NCBI GenBank assembly: GCA_036674765.1 | Contig: JARVKI010000100.1 | Coordinates: 1-64,000 of the forward strand | Origin: Seiridium cupressi | Lineage: Eukaryota; Ascomycota; Sordariomycetes; Amphisphaeriales; Sporocadaceae | Direction: 5' to 3' | DNA: 64,000 bases | Shown here: positions 23,401 to 33,497 of the stretch, piece after piece | How positions within the stretch are numbered: the stretch's first letter is position 1 | Layout: each line of letters opens with the position of its first letter | Translations under genes and position numbers: made by a program | The notes under the pieces: model-generated | Seen by the model: the letters and a program-made list of their open reading frames with translations, nothing else | Database searches by the model: none | What the model was told of the DNA's origin: nothing

Positions 23401-25663
23401 ACCGATGGAGCTTTCACACTCGAGATTGGGACCACCGGATTACTTGACACCTTGCGGTTAGAGGACGATCCTGTTTTCAGAGAACCTCTCAAGGAACACG
23501 AGATAGAGATCAAAGTGAAGGCCAGCGGTATCAACTTTCGCGATTTAGCCTTCTTGCTTGGCAAGATTGATGAGGGTCCCATCGGGCTCGAGGCTTCTGG
23601 TGTTGTGACAAGAACTGGCACCAAGGCTCAGTTGAAGGTGGGCGATGAAGTATTTGGGTTGTTTTTTGGAGGTTCACTGAGAACACATGCCCGTACGCAC
23701 GAGGGTTTTGTGGCTAAAATGCTCCCATCCTTGACGTGGGATGAAGCTGCAGCCATCCCACTTGTGTACAGTACAGCGTTTGCTGTACTGCATGAGCTAG
23801 GGACTGTTCGGCAAGGGAATACCATCCTCATACACTCTGCGGCCGGAGGCCTCGGCCAGGCAACTATACGGTTGGCACAGCTCGCTGGGCTTGGGATCTT
23901 CGCGACGGTTGGCTCTACAGAAAAGCGCGACTTTCTCGAAAAGACCTACGGCATCCCACGGAGCCATATATTCTCCAGTCGTGATCTGAGTTTCAAGTCG
24001 CAGGTTCTCCTTGCCACGCAGTCTCGTGGCGTGGACGTCGTGGTAAACTCACTATCTGGTGAGGCTCTGCAAGCATCCTGGGACTGCGTTGCACCATTCG
24101 GGCGATTTGTGGAATTGGGTGTCCAAGACATCAACTCTAATTCCCGAATCCCAATGGGTAATTTCGATCGAAACTGCCGCTTTGAAGCCCTCGAGTTGAC
24201 ATACTTGGCCCATGAAGATCCTGCTCGTGCTCACCAGGTATTTCAACGCATGGTAGGTCTCCTGAAGAAGGAATTCACGTCCGTATCTCTAGGGATGCCT
24301 GTCACAAGTTATCCATACAGCCAAGTCCAGGAAGCATTTCGTTTCATGCAGTCTGGAAAGCACATTGGAAAGCTTGTCTTACAACCGCTTGAAGACGATT
24401 TGGTACCGATCATCCTACCTCGAAAGAGTATCTGTCGGTTTGAGTCCACTGCTTCCTATGTAGTTGCAGGAGGCCTAGGGGGCCTTGGAAGGTCCATTGT
24501 CCGCTGGATGGTGTCACAGGGGGCTAAGAATCTGATACTGCTGTCCCGCCGTGGGGCGCACGACGCCTCTGCTAAAGCTTTCGTTGCTGAGCTTGCCAAG
24601 AATTGTCATCACGTCGCCACCCCAGCATGTGATGTTACAGATATTCATGCGCTGAAACGAGGTATCTTGGATTGCACGAAATATATGCCACCAATTAAGG
24701 GCTGTATTCAGGGCTCCATGGTGTTGCGAGTGAGTGGCATACCCTTCCAGTATTTCCGAAGCAAATTGTTGACATCTGATTTAGGACTACCGATTCGAGG
24801 ATATGACAATAGATAAGTGGAATGAAGCCGTACGCCCTAAAGTCGCAGGCTCCCAGAACCTCTTCGACGTCCTTGGGAGCGAGCTAGACTTCTTTGTCAT
24901 GCTCTCCTCCACAGCGGGCATCACGGGCCACAAGGAGCAGTCGAACTATGCAGCTGGAAACACCTTCCAGGATGCCTTTGGAAGATATCTCCGGCAGAGT
25001 TTTGGTCTGAACGCGGTGTCGATCTGTGTGCCAGTTGTTGTCGATGTCGGTTTCGTGGCCGAAAAGCCGGAATTGCTGGACAGCATGCTTGCGACTGGTT
25101 GGTCTTTTGTCAATGAGCAGGAACTCCTGGCTGTCCTGGACTACTACTGCCGGCCTGTGGACCCTAGGTTGCCTCTCGTTGAAGCGCACGCGATACCTCG
25201 CCTGTGGCTGCCCCAGTATTCGGCTGAAGAAGGCAGCCAGTTACCGACCTGGCCGGAGGATCCCCTCTTTAGTCATCTGGTTCAAACAGAGGCGCTTTCG
25301 AAGGAGAGCAATGCGACCAAGGCAGTCAAACATGCAGCCCTCATATCCGCAGCCGCATCGGTGAGTGAGGCCGAAAAAGTCGCACTGGATGCATTGCTCC
25401 TGAAGCTGTCGAAGATCTTGAGCTTCGACATTGACCAGCTGGATGCTGAGAAACCATTGCTCGCGTACGGTGTCGACTCTCTGGTGGCTGTCGAGCTTCG
25501 TTCTTGGTTCTACAAGGAGCTCGGTGCAGACCTTTCGGTGTTTGAGATGACGAACAAGTCCAGCATCTTTCAGTTGGCAGGGATGGCGGCTTCGCGCAGC
25601 AGATTCCTGCCAACTTTCGAGGTGGATGGGCCTCCGCCTGCGAAGAAACGCCGTTACGCCTGA
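17408..25663 (+). CDS. Highly reducing polyketide synthase, KS-AT-DH-MT-ER-KR-ACP
   Basis: Nine exons (17408-17581, 17630-17774, 17821-18086, 18138-18924, 18975-19391, 19445-19540, 19616-19985, 20073-24729, 24785-25663) give 2,596 residues with no frame break. Iterative type I PKS. KS: DTACSSS with Cys near 174, EAHGTGT, SNIGHLEGAAG. A linker of NGT repeats follows (about 457-482). AT: GHSSGE, Ser near 674. DH: WIEDHRVSGDILYP, His near 1022, and HPTTLDG. C-methyltransferase: LLEIGAGTGGAT near 1481. ER: HSAAGGLGQA near 2006. KR: GGLGGLG near 2217 and the SSTAG...NYAAGN catalytic set across the last intron. ACP: GVDSL, Ser near 2534. It should make a reduced, possibly C-methylated chain. No thioesterase or reductase follows the ACP; the protein ends with a basic PPPAKKRRYA tail. 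The start is the first ATG before EPIAIIG. Product unknown. Confidence 0.96.
18977..19054 (+). repeat. 9-bp coding repeat (NGT units) in PKS linker
   Basis: Degenerate 9-bp units of the AATGGAACT type are tandemly repeated and translate to Asn-Gly-Thr triplets (with Lys, Glu and Ala variants) between KS and AT. The period is a multiple of three, so copy number can change without frameshift. It forms a flexible linker. Confidence 0.8.
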
Positions 25664-26015
25664 GGTCCTCTAGCGTCATTACGCCTAGGCCCTTTAAGCG
25701 TCGCTGCCCTAATCCCGTCGAATTGCTCTCTATTTCCTTGTCTTTACTCTCAACCAAGATCAGATACCCATCAAAATATATATAGATGCACCCGAATAGA
25801 TGAAATTAATCGAGTTTGATTTGCCTTCAATATGTACCCCGTCCCAAGGATTCATGGCCTTTTAGTCCCGGTTTCATCCTGGCTGTTGCTCGCTTCGTTC
25901 CCTTAGATGGGACGCCGCACACGCTACTAACCAGGATGAACCAAGGGTGGCAAGCCAGCTCAGGTTTGGTTGCTGATGAATTGAACTATTGTCCTAATGT
26001 TACGTCCATTAAAAT

Positions 26016-26051
26016 CGCTGGAAGATTCGCTGGAAGATTCGCTGGAAGATG
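26016..26051 (+). repeat. Three tandem 12-bp units
   Basis: The unit CGCTGGAAGATT occurs three times head to tail; the last copy differs in its final base. Non-coding, 350 bp after the PKS stop. Confidence 0.85.
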
Positions 26052-26198
26052 AAGGACATATATCAAATTGGGCGATTAGTTGGAGTTCGATTCAGCTGCA
26101 TCCTCTCCCCTCCATCCCTGTTTAGTGCGAGGCTCTGGATGCAGCTTACTGTGGTGCTGTCGGATTGCGCAGCTTGGTACCATGCTGGATGCTAGCTG

Positions 26199-26441
26199 GC
26201 AGGAGGTCTGAGCGGAAAACTGCACACTGCCCCACATATTTCGTCGAAAATTCAACGAATACCTACAAAAGAAATCGAGGAAAGCCCGCAAAATTCTCAA
26301 ACTTGGTAAATAGGTTAATTACTCTATGTCCCATAGGCTGGTATTTTTGAAAGATTTTAATTTTGCTGTGTTATTGAGTTATATACCTACAAGCTTATTG
26401 CGGCTCAAAGAAGTGTGCAGTTTTCCGCTCAGACCCCCTGC
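26199..26441. mobile_element. MITE-like element with 30-bp terminal inverted repeats
   Basis: Positions 26199-26228 and 26412-26441 are inverted copies matching at 29 of 30 bases (core GGTCTGAGCGGAAAACTGCA). The 183-bp interior is AT-rich and has no coding capacity, which fits a miniature inverted-repeat transposable element moved in trans by a DNA transposase. Weaker similarity extends a further 10-15 bp outward on both sides. No unambiguous target-site duplication was identified. A diverged single copy of the end is present at 49143-49172. Confidence 0.7.
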
Positions 26442-27103
26442 TGGCTGCTGGTTGCGAAGTATTGCGCATCGTCAAATGCTAGAGTGTCCCAGTCGCACAG
26501 GCATGCTGATCGTAAAGCGGCTCGCAGCCAGTGTGCTTCGGTTTTCGCATTCGGCAGTTCGGTCCAGGCAGTTATTATGGCACCGCCACAAGTCAGTCGC
26601 AGTGATGGGACAGAAACTGTCTTTCGTGAGAAACAAGCGGCGCGAAGTTTGAATTTCAACGGATTTGCATGCTCCCCCCTAAGTAATAACGAATACGCGT
26701 GTTTTTCTTACACGCTAGATCCTTCGGGCGCCGCTCGTAGTATTCAGTGCCTAGGGTCCATGGTACACTAGACCAAAGACAGCGGAGAAGTTATTTTAAA
26801 CCTCAAGATTTGGCCCAATATGTAGGGCGCAGTATATGCACCCCCGCATAGCGCAAATGGGGCTGCTCCATCCTGCGCCAAGCATTGGTTGATGCCGTCG
26901 ATTTCGATGGGTCAAAAACTGGCAACAGCGATCCGAGTGCGATGTCAACGCCGCCAAGCCGAGATTACTTTGGATTCTCAGGTTCGGGACTGATACATAA
27001 AGACTGGACTTGGATCAGCCATAAAAGAAAAAGAAAAAACATTCTGCCTTCCTTCAAGTGCCGAAGCTGTCTTGGTTGATACGTCACTCTCGAGATATCT
27101 ACA

Positions 27104-28822
27104 ATGATGCATTTCTCTAATCCACTAATTCCGAGTGTGCTAGCTTTGGTGTCCTCCAGCGTAGCGCAGACCGTCCAAGTCACGAATGGCACAATACAAG
27201 GCGGAAAGTGTGCCAGAAGTGACTCAAACTACTTCCTTTCCATTCCGTATGCCCAACCACCAGTAGGGGATCTACGTCTTAAGGCACCACAATCACTAGC
27301 CAGTGCTTATGACGGCACGCTCAATGCGACAGCGGAAGCACCATCTTGTTTGCAGTTCAACGACCTGTTCGCTGAGTCCAACACCCAAAGTGAAGACTGG
27401 TTAGTGCCCTGCCAAACTCGTGTCGAAACGCACTCTGATTTTAGCATCTAGTCTTTACTTAAATGTCTGGGCACCAAGCACAGCAACACCCGAGTCAAAG
27501 CTGCCCGTGAAGGTCTGGATATATGGTGGCGCCAATCAAGCAGGTGGCATCTCAGATCCCACGTACGACGGCTGCTATGCGACCACGGACTCCATCATCG
27601 TCTCCATAAACTATCGGGTTGGTCCATTGGGCTTTCTTGCGCTCTCAAGCCTGGGTCTGAGCGGCAACTATGGTCTCCAAGATCAACTCCTAGGGCTTCA
27701 ATGGGTTCAGGACAACATTGCTGCATTTGGCGGTGACACTAGCAAGGTCCTGCTGTTTGGACAGTCGGCTGGCGCAATCGATGCGTACACATTGACGACG
27801 CTGCCGCAGGCACCTCAGCTGTTCAGCGCGGCAGCGTTAGAGTCTGGTGGCGGTCGGGATCCTCCTACTGTGCAGAAGGCTCAGCGCTGGCATCAGCACT
27901 TCATCGACGCACTCAACTGCAGCTCCACTGATGTAAGCTCTTCTTAAGTTCATGGGCCAGGACCAGACTAACCAATTCAAAGCTCACATGTGTCCTCACT
28001 GCCTCAGGTTCGGACATCGTGACAGCAAATGCTGCGATGCCTGCCGAGCCTGCGCCGGGAGCCACCACGCCTTTCAACAACGATGGCGCTCGGGCTACCT
28101 GGGGTCCCCTGGTCGATGGCGAGGTCGTTCCCGTCGCCCCTACTACTGCAGGCAACAAAGTGCCAGCTATTTTTGGGTCCAATGCCGCAGAGGGAACACT
28201 CTTTGTCTTTGGGGCCTACCTGGAGGCTTCCTTTGCGTTGAACCAAACGGTCTACAACGAATTCCTCGCGTATAACTTCGGCCCGCTGGCTTCCAAAGTA
28301 AACCAGACATACTCGGTCGACAAGTTCAACAGCTCCTCGTATCCTTATTTTGCGGCCATATCCACCATTTTGGGCGATGTCTCGTACAAATGCCCCGCCT
28401 ATCGTGGCCTTGTGAAGTCCCAGCAACTCGGCATTCCGGCTTGGACTTATGAGTTTAGTCATTCTCCGAGTTGTGCCTGGTACAGCGCCATTCCAGATGA
28501 AATCCTCAAGTACGTTGGTGCAACGCACACGGCAGAAATTCCATTTGTGTTCAACATGACCCACAACATGCCACCACCCGATGGCAACTGCACATTCACT
28601 ACCAAGGAGCAAGCTCTGTCGGCATCGATGAGCCAGGCTTGGACAAATATGGCTTTGTTAGGCAACCCGGGTGATGACACTGTCTGGCCTCAATGGAGTA
28701 CGAACTCGTCTGCCGGTGTTAACATCGACGACTCCATGGTTGCCGGAACGGTAGACTACACGAGTTGTTTGTTCTGGGATGCTATATATGAAGAGTCGCT
28801 TGAGATCGTTGGAAGTTGTTAA
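27104..28822 (+). CDS. Secreted type-B carboxylesterase/lipase
   Basis: Exons 27104-27399, 27452-27932 and 27983-28822 encode 538 residues, the usual size for the carboxylesterase type-B (cholinesterase-like) family. A signal peptide is clear (FSNPLIPSVLALVSSSVAQ), then NGTIQGG, IPYAQPPVGDLRL and SEDCLYLNVW, restored exactly by the first intron. The serine elbow is LLFGQSAGA, the acidic residue lies in GSNAAEGT and the histidine in GATHTAEIPFVF, so the triad looks complete. The second intron uses the acceptor at 27982 (after a GACTAACC branch site), giving STDLTCVLTASGSDI as in the family; the acceptor at 28007 would break the frame. Several NxS/T sites fit secretion. Being next to a PKS without a release domain, it may hydrolyse or esterify the polyketide, but a plain extracellular esterase is equally possible. 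Confidence 0.9.
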
Positions 28823-29181
28823 GAACACCATCATGGCCAGCGTTTCCACGAAAATATGTATTGTTTAAAACACCAAAAAGGGGTTCACACACGTCAACCC
28901 GAAATCCAATTCATCTGTATATAGTTCTAGTCTAGACTCCCTGCTCTAATTCGACCAGGCGGGGCTTTCAATAAGCAAATGTACATAGACTTGTCCGAAG
29001 ATATCAAATTGGGCTTCTAGAAGCCAAATTGGGATTATGATACGTCTGTTCAGTGGCTTGAACGTCCTACGCGTATGATGTCAAGTATCGGAGGCATATG
29101 TAGATGGCAAGATTATATAATAGCTTAACAACCATGGCATTATATTTCTTCTCGGCTAGCGATTGGGCTCCCATGTCTATC
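28823..29181. other. Convergent 3' intergenic
   Basis: Presumed 3' UTRs of the carboxylesterase and the facing hydrolase. No ORF, repeat or hairpin worth reporting was seen. Confidence 0.5.
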
Positions 29182-30022
29182 TCACAAGCCTCCTATGACT
29201 TTCTTGGCGATAATAGACACATTATCTGGCTGACTGATGATGGGCGCATGGCCACTGTCAAGTTTGTGCACCGTAACGTCACGGCCACTTGACGTCTTGA
29301 TTAACTCAATCATGCCGTATTGGGCTTCTGGAAGGATGATCTTATCCTGCTCACAGACAATGTAGTGGGCGTCCACATCATTGTACCCAGCATATGTGAG
29401 CTTCTCCTGAAAGCTCGCAGTCGAATGGGCGGCCATTTTGTTGGCCCACTCGAGACCCTGTTCTGTAGGAAGGTCGGAGAAGGTCAAAGCACCGTTGACA
29501 ACCGGATCAAGTGTCATATAATCGCCCTGCGTTATTTTACGTCAGTTCTGTTCTTCATCATTGACTCTGAGAGAGAGAAAGTCATTCTTCGTAAACAGAG
29601 ACCATTCATACCTTAGGGATCACAAATTCGGGGAGTTCGCCGCCGAATCCGTCAAGATTTGACGTCCCCACAGGCAGGATGATAGCGGTGAGGTATATGA
29701 CACTTTCAATACCGCCCGATTTACCCTGAGCGCTACGGGCTTTGCGCGAAAGGCGTTCAAGGCTTTTCGTAAGGGGGACACCACCATAGGAGTGGGCCAA
29801 GAGAACAACCTTCTTTCCTTCGGCCAAGAGAGGTTCTACAACCCGGGCGATCTCGTCCGCATCATCAGACATGGTGGCGGCTGGTATATCTTTCCCCCAA
29901 CGGCTGACAGAAGGCGTCGAGACGACTACAGAGGGAATCCCATGACGGGAAAGGCTCTCGGTCTGGATCTCGTAAGCATGTGTAGGGGAAAAGGAACCTG
30001 GGACAATGACGACTGTGGCCAT
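29182..30022 (-). CDS. Small alpha/beta hydrolase
   Basis: Two exons, complement(29612..30022) and complement(29182..29526), give 251 residues. The fold is a single-domain alpha/beta hydrolase: VVIVPGSFSPTHAYE near the N-terminus (oxyanion region), the nucleophile elbow VVLLAHSYGGVP (Ser near 83), and the C-terminal His in LDSGHAPIISQPD. There is no signal peptide, so it is probably cytosolic. This family includes fungal esterases and hydrolases often found in secondary-metabolite loci. The start is the ATG immediately before ATVVIVPG; an upstream in-frame ATG at 30070 would add 16 residues. A TATATATATAAAA box on the minus strand at about 30106-30120 lies some 90 bp upstream. A role in polyketide release or ester cleavage is inference from position. 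Confidence 0.85.
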
Positions 30023-30544
30023 CTTGAAGGATGTGCAGGGCAGGTACAATGAAAAGTGGAGGACCTGCAAAGAAGGGAGTAGTATACAAACACCCAGTGG
30101 GCTGAGTATATATATAAAACGTCTAGATGCATTTCACATCGTTGACGTTGAACCTGCGCATTTATAATAACCCACCTTAATCATAATCCATTACTAATGC
30201 AGATCGCGATCACAAGGTATATTGGGGAGCGCATGCAATACAAGTGACTAGAACGCTTCATGTCGAAGAATCCCAACGCGAATATTGTGCCACTTGGCAA
30301 GCAGGTAGTGAGAACTGGCCAGCTTACCATGATATGATCGCAGGACACACGAATCATGGCAATGACCACTGAGATATTGGGGATACTGACCCAAGACGAC
30401 CAACAATTCCCATACATCAGAACATCTAATATTTACACTAGTGTCTGATTCGCTTGTCTCTTAGTTAGAGCCTGCAGCCTATTGGCCGCATCCTAATGTA
30501 ACAGTGCCAAGGTATCAGTTCTAAACATGTCTGTCGATGCATCC

Positions 30545-30592
30545 TTCCGTGGCTTCCACGGTTTCCACGGTCTCCACGGCTTCCACGGCGAA
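30545..30592. repeat. 9-bp minisatellite, four to five units
   Basis: Units of the form (C/T)TTCCACGG, with one TCTCCACGG variant, are repeated head to tail. Read on the minus strand they encode RG-rich triplets, but no convincing gene contains them. Confidence 0.75.
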
Positions 30593-32289
30593 GCGGTGGA
30601 ATGGATCGGACTAGAATTCTCCAATTCAGCCAGCATGGTTCTGGCGTGGACCGTGTCTGCTGTTTTGCATCCGTAAGAAGATAAGAGGGCATTCTGCTGG
30701 GTCGCAAATCAATATACTGTGGTTAGGTACTGGAAGAAGCCCACCGTTCAGCAGTTGTCCATCATTCTGCAAACCCCCACACAAATGGAGCTATTCCTCA
30801 AGTGTGGATTACACGACTACGTAGATACCTAGTGGGATTGGGACAAGGTCCAACTCACCGTTGATCTCGTGAACAAGGAGCTGAATGAAAAATGTTCCCT
30901 TAATTGTGAAGTATCTTCTAGTTGCCAGGTGCAAGGACTTGTGTATGGCTCATATAATGCGTTTGCTGGTCATAAGAAGTACGCATTAAAATCACCGATA
31001 GCCAGTCTCTGCATAGCCCACAGCAGGCTTTGCACGAAAACGCGGTCGCTACCGTTGTTGATAGATACATATGTACCTATCCAGTGGTGGCTAATCTCGG
31101 ATGCCTAGCATAATTTCGTGCAAGTAGAGTTCTTCTTGTTGGAAATCATGAATGCAAAAGCAATTAGCCTGTATGCTGTGGTTGATGAATTGGTCTCGGG
31201 CTAGCTATCGCAGTACTGCCGGGGACACCAACAAGCTTCGTGGTGCACGCGGCACAGGGAGCCACTATTTGTCTTAAGTTGCTGCCAGCAGCCCGGGCCT
31301 AGCAAGCGTAACTTCTGTAAGTCGAGATTATTGCTAAATTGCAGCCTCTGTGCCTCAAAATACATGTACGCATCATAGACACCCAGTACTCCTTGAAAGC
31401 GCTCGTTGAAAGTGAAAACCCAGATTTAGCTCGTGTGTACAAGCTACAGCGTATGTATTGCGAAGGCGTAAATTATGTAGCTTAATTTGTTGTTTGTTTT
31501 CCTTACGTTACGAAGGTACTTTCCAAGCTAGCAATTTATTCCCCGGCACAGAGTAAGTGGGCCACAGTGAGACCATCCCCTGGCGAATCTGATCCAGTCC
31601 TGCGCTAGTGCTCAACGTCGGAAAGCCCCCAGCACCTTTGGCATGTCTTCATCACATTGTAATTGGTTCTTACTTTTCCAGAATCGTTGGGGCCTCCAAT
31701 CCAGAGCCTCAGCTCAACAATGTAGCGACGAAAGCGGCTGCGCCTTCGTGATATATCGAGCTGCTCATCGGACCCACCAAGATCAGGATTACGTGTCCTG
31801 GTTGAAGGACCATGGATAGGCTAAAGCTGGACATGGTAATTATGAGGACTTCTGCAGGCAGTGATACGTTATGTATACGGATTTTGCCTTATATATGCAC
31901 CTCTTGTATTAATAAATGATCTATTCAGCGCTCTTTCCATACATATGATGCCCAAACAGAGAGTGTTCCTTATGTCCTGTCAAGAAGCGCCTGACGCCAG
32001 AACTTGAAAAGCATCCAATCCCAGACCCCCGCGTAGCATAGGTTTCCGCAAGGCTGATGAAAATCGTTAGCTACGAAGGAATAGGGAAGGAACCCGGAGC
32101 ATGCGAAAATCGATTGTTGGACAAAAACCCTAATTCTTTGTTTCCTCGAAAGATTGTCTAGAGCCTTGCCACCAAACGCTCAATTGTCGAATGGTAGTAC
32201 TGTAACCCAAGCGGGATAGTTAGTTATACTGCTGCTTTCTCAGTCACAATAATCCAGCCATGGCTAAAAACAACATGACCCACCTAGTC

Positions 32290-32583
32290 TCAGTAGCCTA
32301 TAAGACCGTTGAGGGGACCTGTCACGATTCCAAGATTCTTTCCGGGAATAGGATTCGTGAGCAAAGGTGGTAGCCCGATCCCGGTGCCTAGAAGGCCTGT
32401 GCCGACGGCTTTGGGTGCACTCTCGGTCCCAGTTGCGTTGATTGATCTAACATAATGAAACTGGAAGGGTCCATCAGTTCGGCGCTGAGGAAGGCCGCGG
32501 TACGGGTTGCCTTCGTACGCATCCAAGACTGCCTGGAAGATGGCGACTACAATGAGCGGGACCTAAAGGAAAACTCGCACCAT
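32290..32583 (-). pseudogene. Possible small secreted-protein gene with in-frame stop
   Basis: From an ATG at 32583 the minus strand reads MVRVFL, then TAG (32565-32563), then continues open for 90 codons to 32290. Directly after the stop comes VPLIVVAIFQAVLDA, which with the preceding residues has the shape of a signal peptide, followed by a Gly/Pro-rich tail (GTGLLGTGIGLPPLLTNPIPG). The layout suggests a small secreted protein inactivated by one nonsense codon. Alternatively the TAG is the end of an intron (TTTAG just before GTC) and an upstream exon supplies the start. I do not recognise a family. Confidence 0.35.
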
Positions 32584-33497
32584 GATGCTAGGTGTAACTT
32601 CAAGACGGGGAAGGTCGATGACCGAAAGACAAGATAATTAGGGATCAGTCCCAGCGTGTCCCCGGTATATCAGCCTTGCAGCCACGCGTTTAACATTGTT
32701 GTAGCCGCCAGCCCGCGCGCCATAGATCACCAAGTGTTTTGCGTAGTCTTGGGTAACGTTTGAGCTAGCCTTTCAAAGTACAAGGTGCTTAACGATGCAG
32801 CACAGTCACATGTGATCTTTGCTATGACTATGCTGGATTCGCTTCGACTTCAGCTTCAACTAGTTAACCTCAGGTATCATTACTAATTTTAGAGTTTGAG
32901 GTTTTCGTCAATACGGAAGATAATATGTGTGAGACTTATTGGGTGAATTATGAATTATATCTTCACACAAGGTCTCGAAACATTGAATTCAGTGGTTCAA
33001 ATATCGTGCTCAGGTACCAGGTGTTGTGGATCATCAAACTAGCTGCTGCGTCACTCGGAAGGTTACATGGTATCGGGACTATGGCATGGGCACGGTAGGG
33101 CTCATGTTTTTCCGCTGCCGTTCTCTTGAATTCAGCTTCTTAGGGCTGAAATTTGGCTTGGCATAGTATCCGTGGCTGTCGCCGATTGACTCTAGGCCGC
33201 CACGATTTAGAGTTCGCGCGGTCTACGGCCCCGTGCTGAGAGTCCAAGGTCCCCAGATCATCACAAAAGAATAAACCATGGGAATAGTCAAAATCAATAA
33301 ACGAGTTTTCTAAAATGCGAGGTGGTACAAAGAGCCCTCGCCATCATTAATCATATCATCAACGAAAAGGGACGAATCCCTCCCTTGATGCGATGGCGAA
33401 CGTTTGAAATACCTTGACCTAATCCCATTAAAGCTGTGAGGATGAACGAGATACGCATTTGTTTCATTACTACAAAATTATCATTTGACAGAAACAC

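Larger units (their letters stand above)
25664..27103. other. Intergenic, PKS 3' side to carboxylesterase
   Basis: No gene is supported over 1.4 kb. It contains a 12-bp triple repeat (26016-26051) and a 243-bp inverted-repeat element (26199-26441), listed separately. The plus-strand ORF at 26415-26771 starts inside the element's right end and resembles no family. Confidence 0.5.
30023..33497. other. Gene-poor stretch, 3.5 kb
   Basis: AT-rich and stop-rich in all frames. It holds the alpha/beta hydrolase promoter at its left end, a 9-bp minisatellite (30545-30592) and a possible dead secreted-protein gene (32290-32583), both listed separately. Nothing else is supported; the last 300 bp are the presumed 3' flank of the metalloprotease. 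Confidence 0.45.

Noticed and set aside
28004..28612. 202-codon minus-strand ORF
   Set aside because: Antisense to the conserved carboxylesterase third exon; no recognisable domain.
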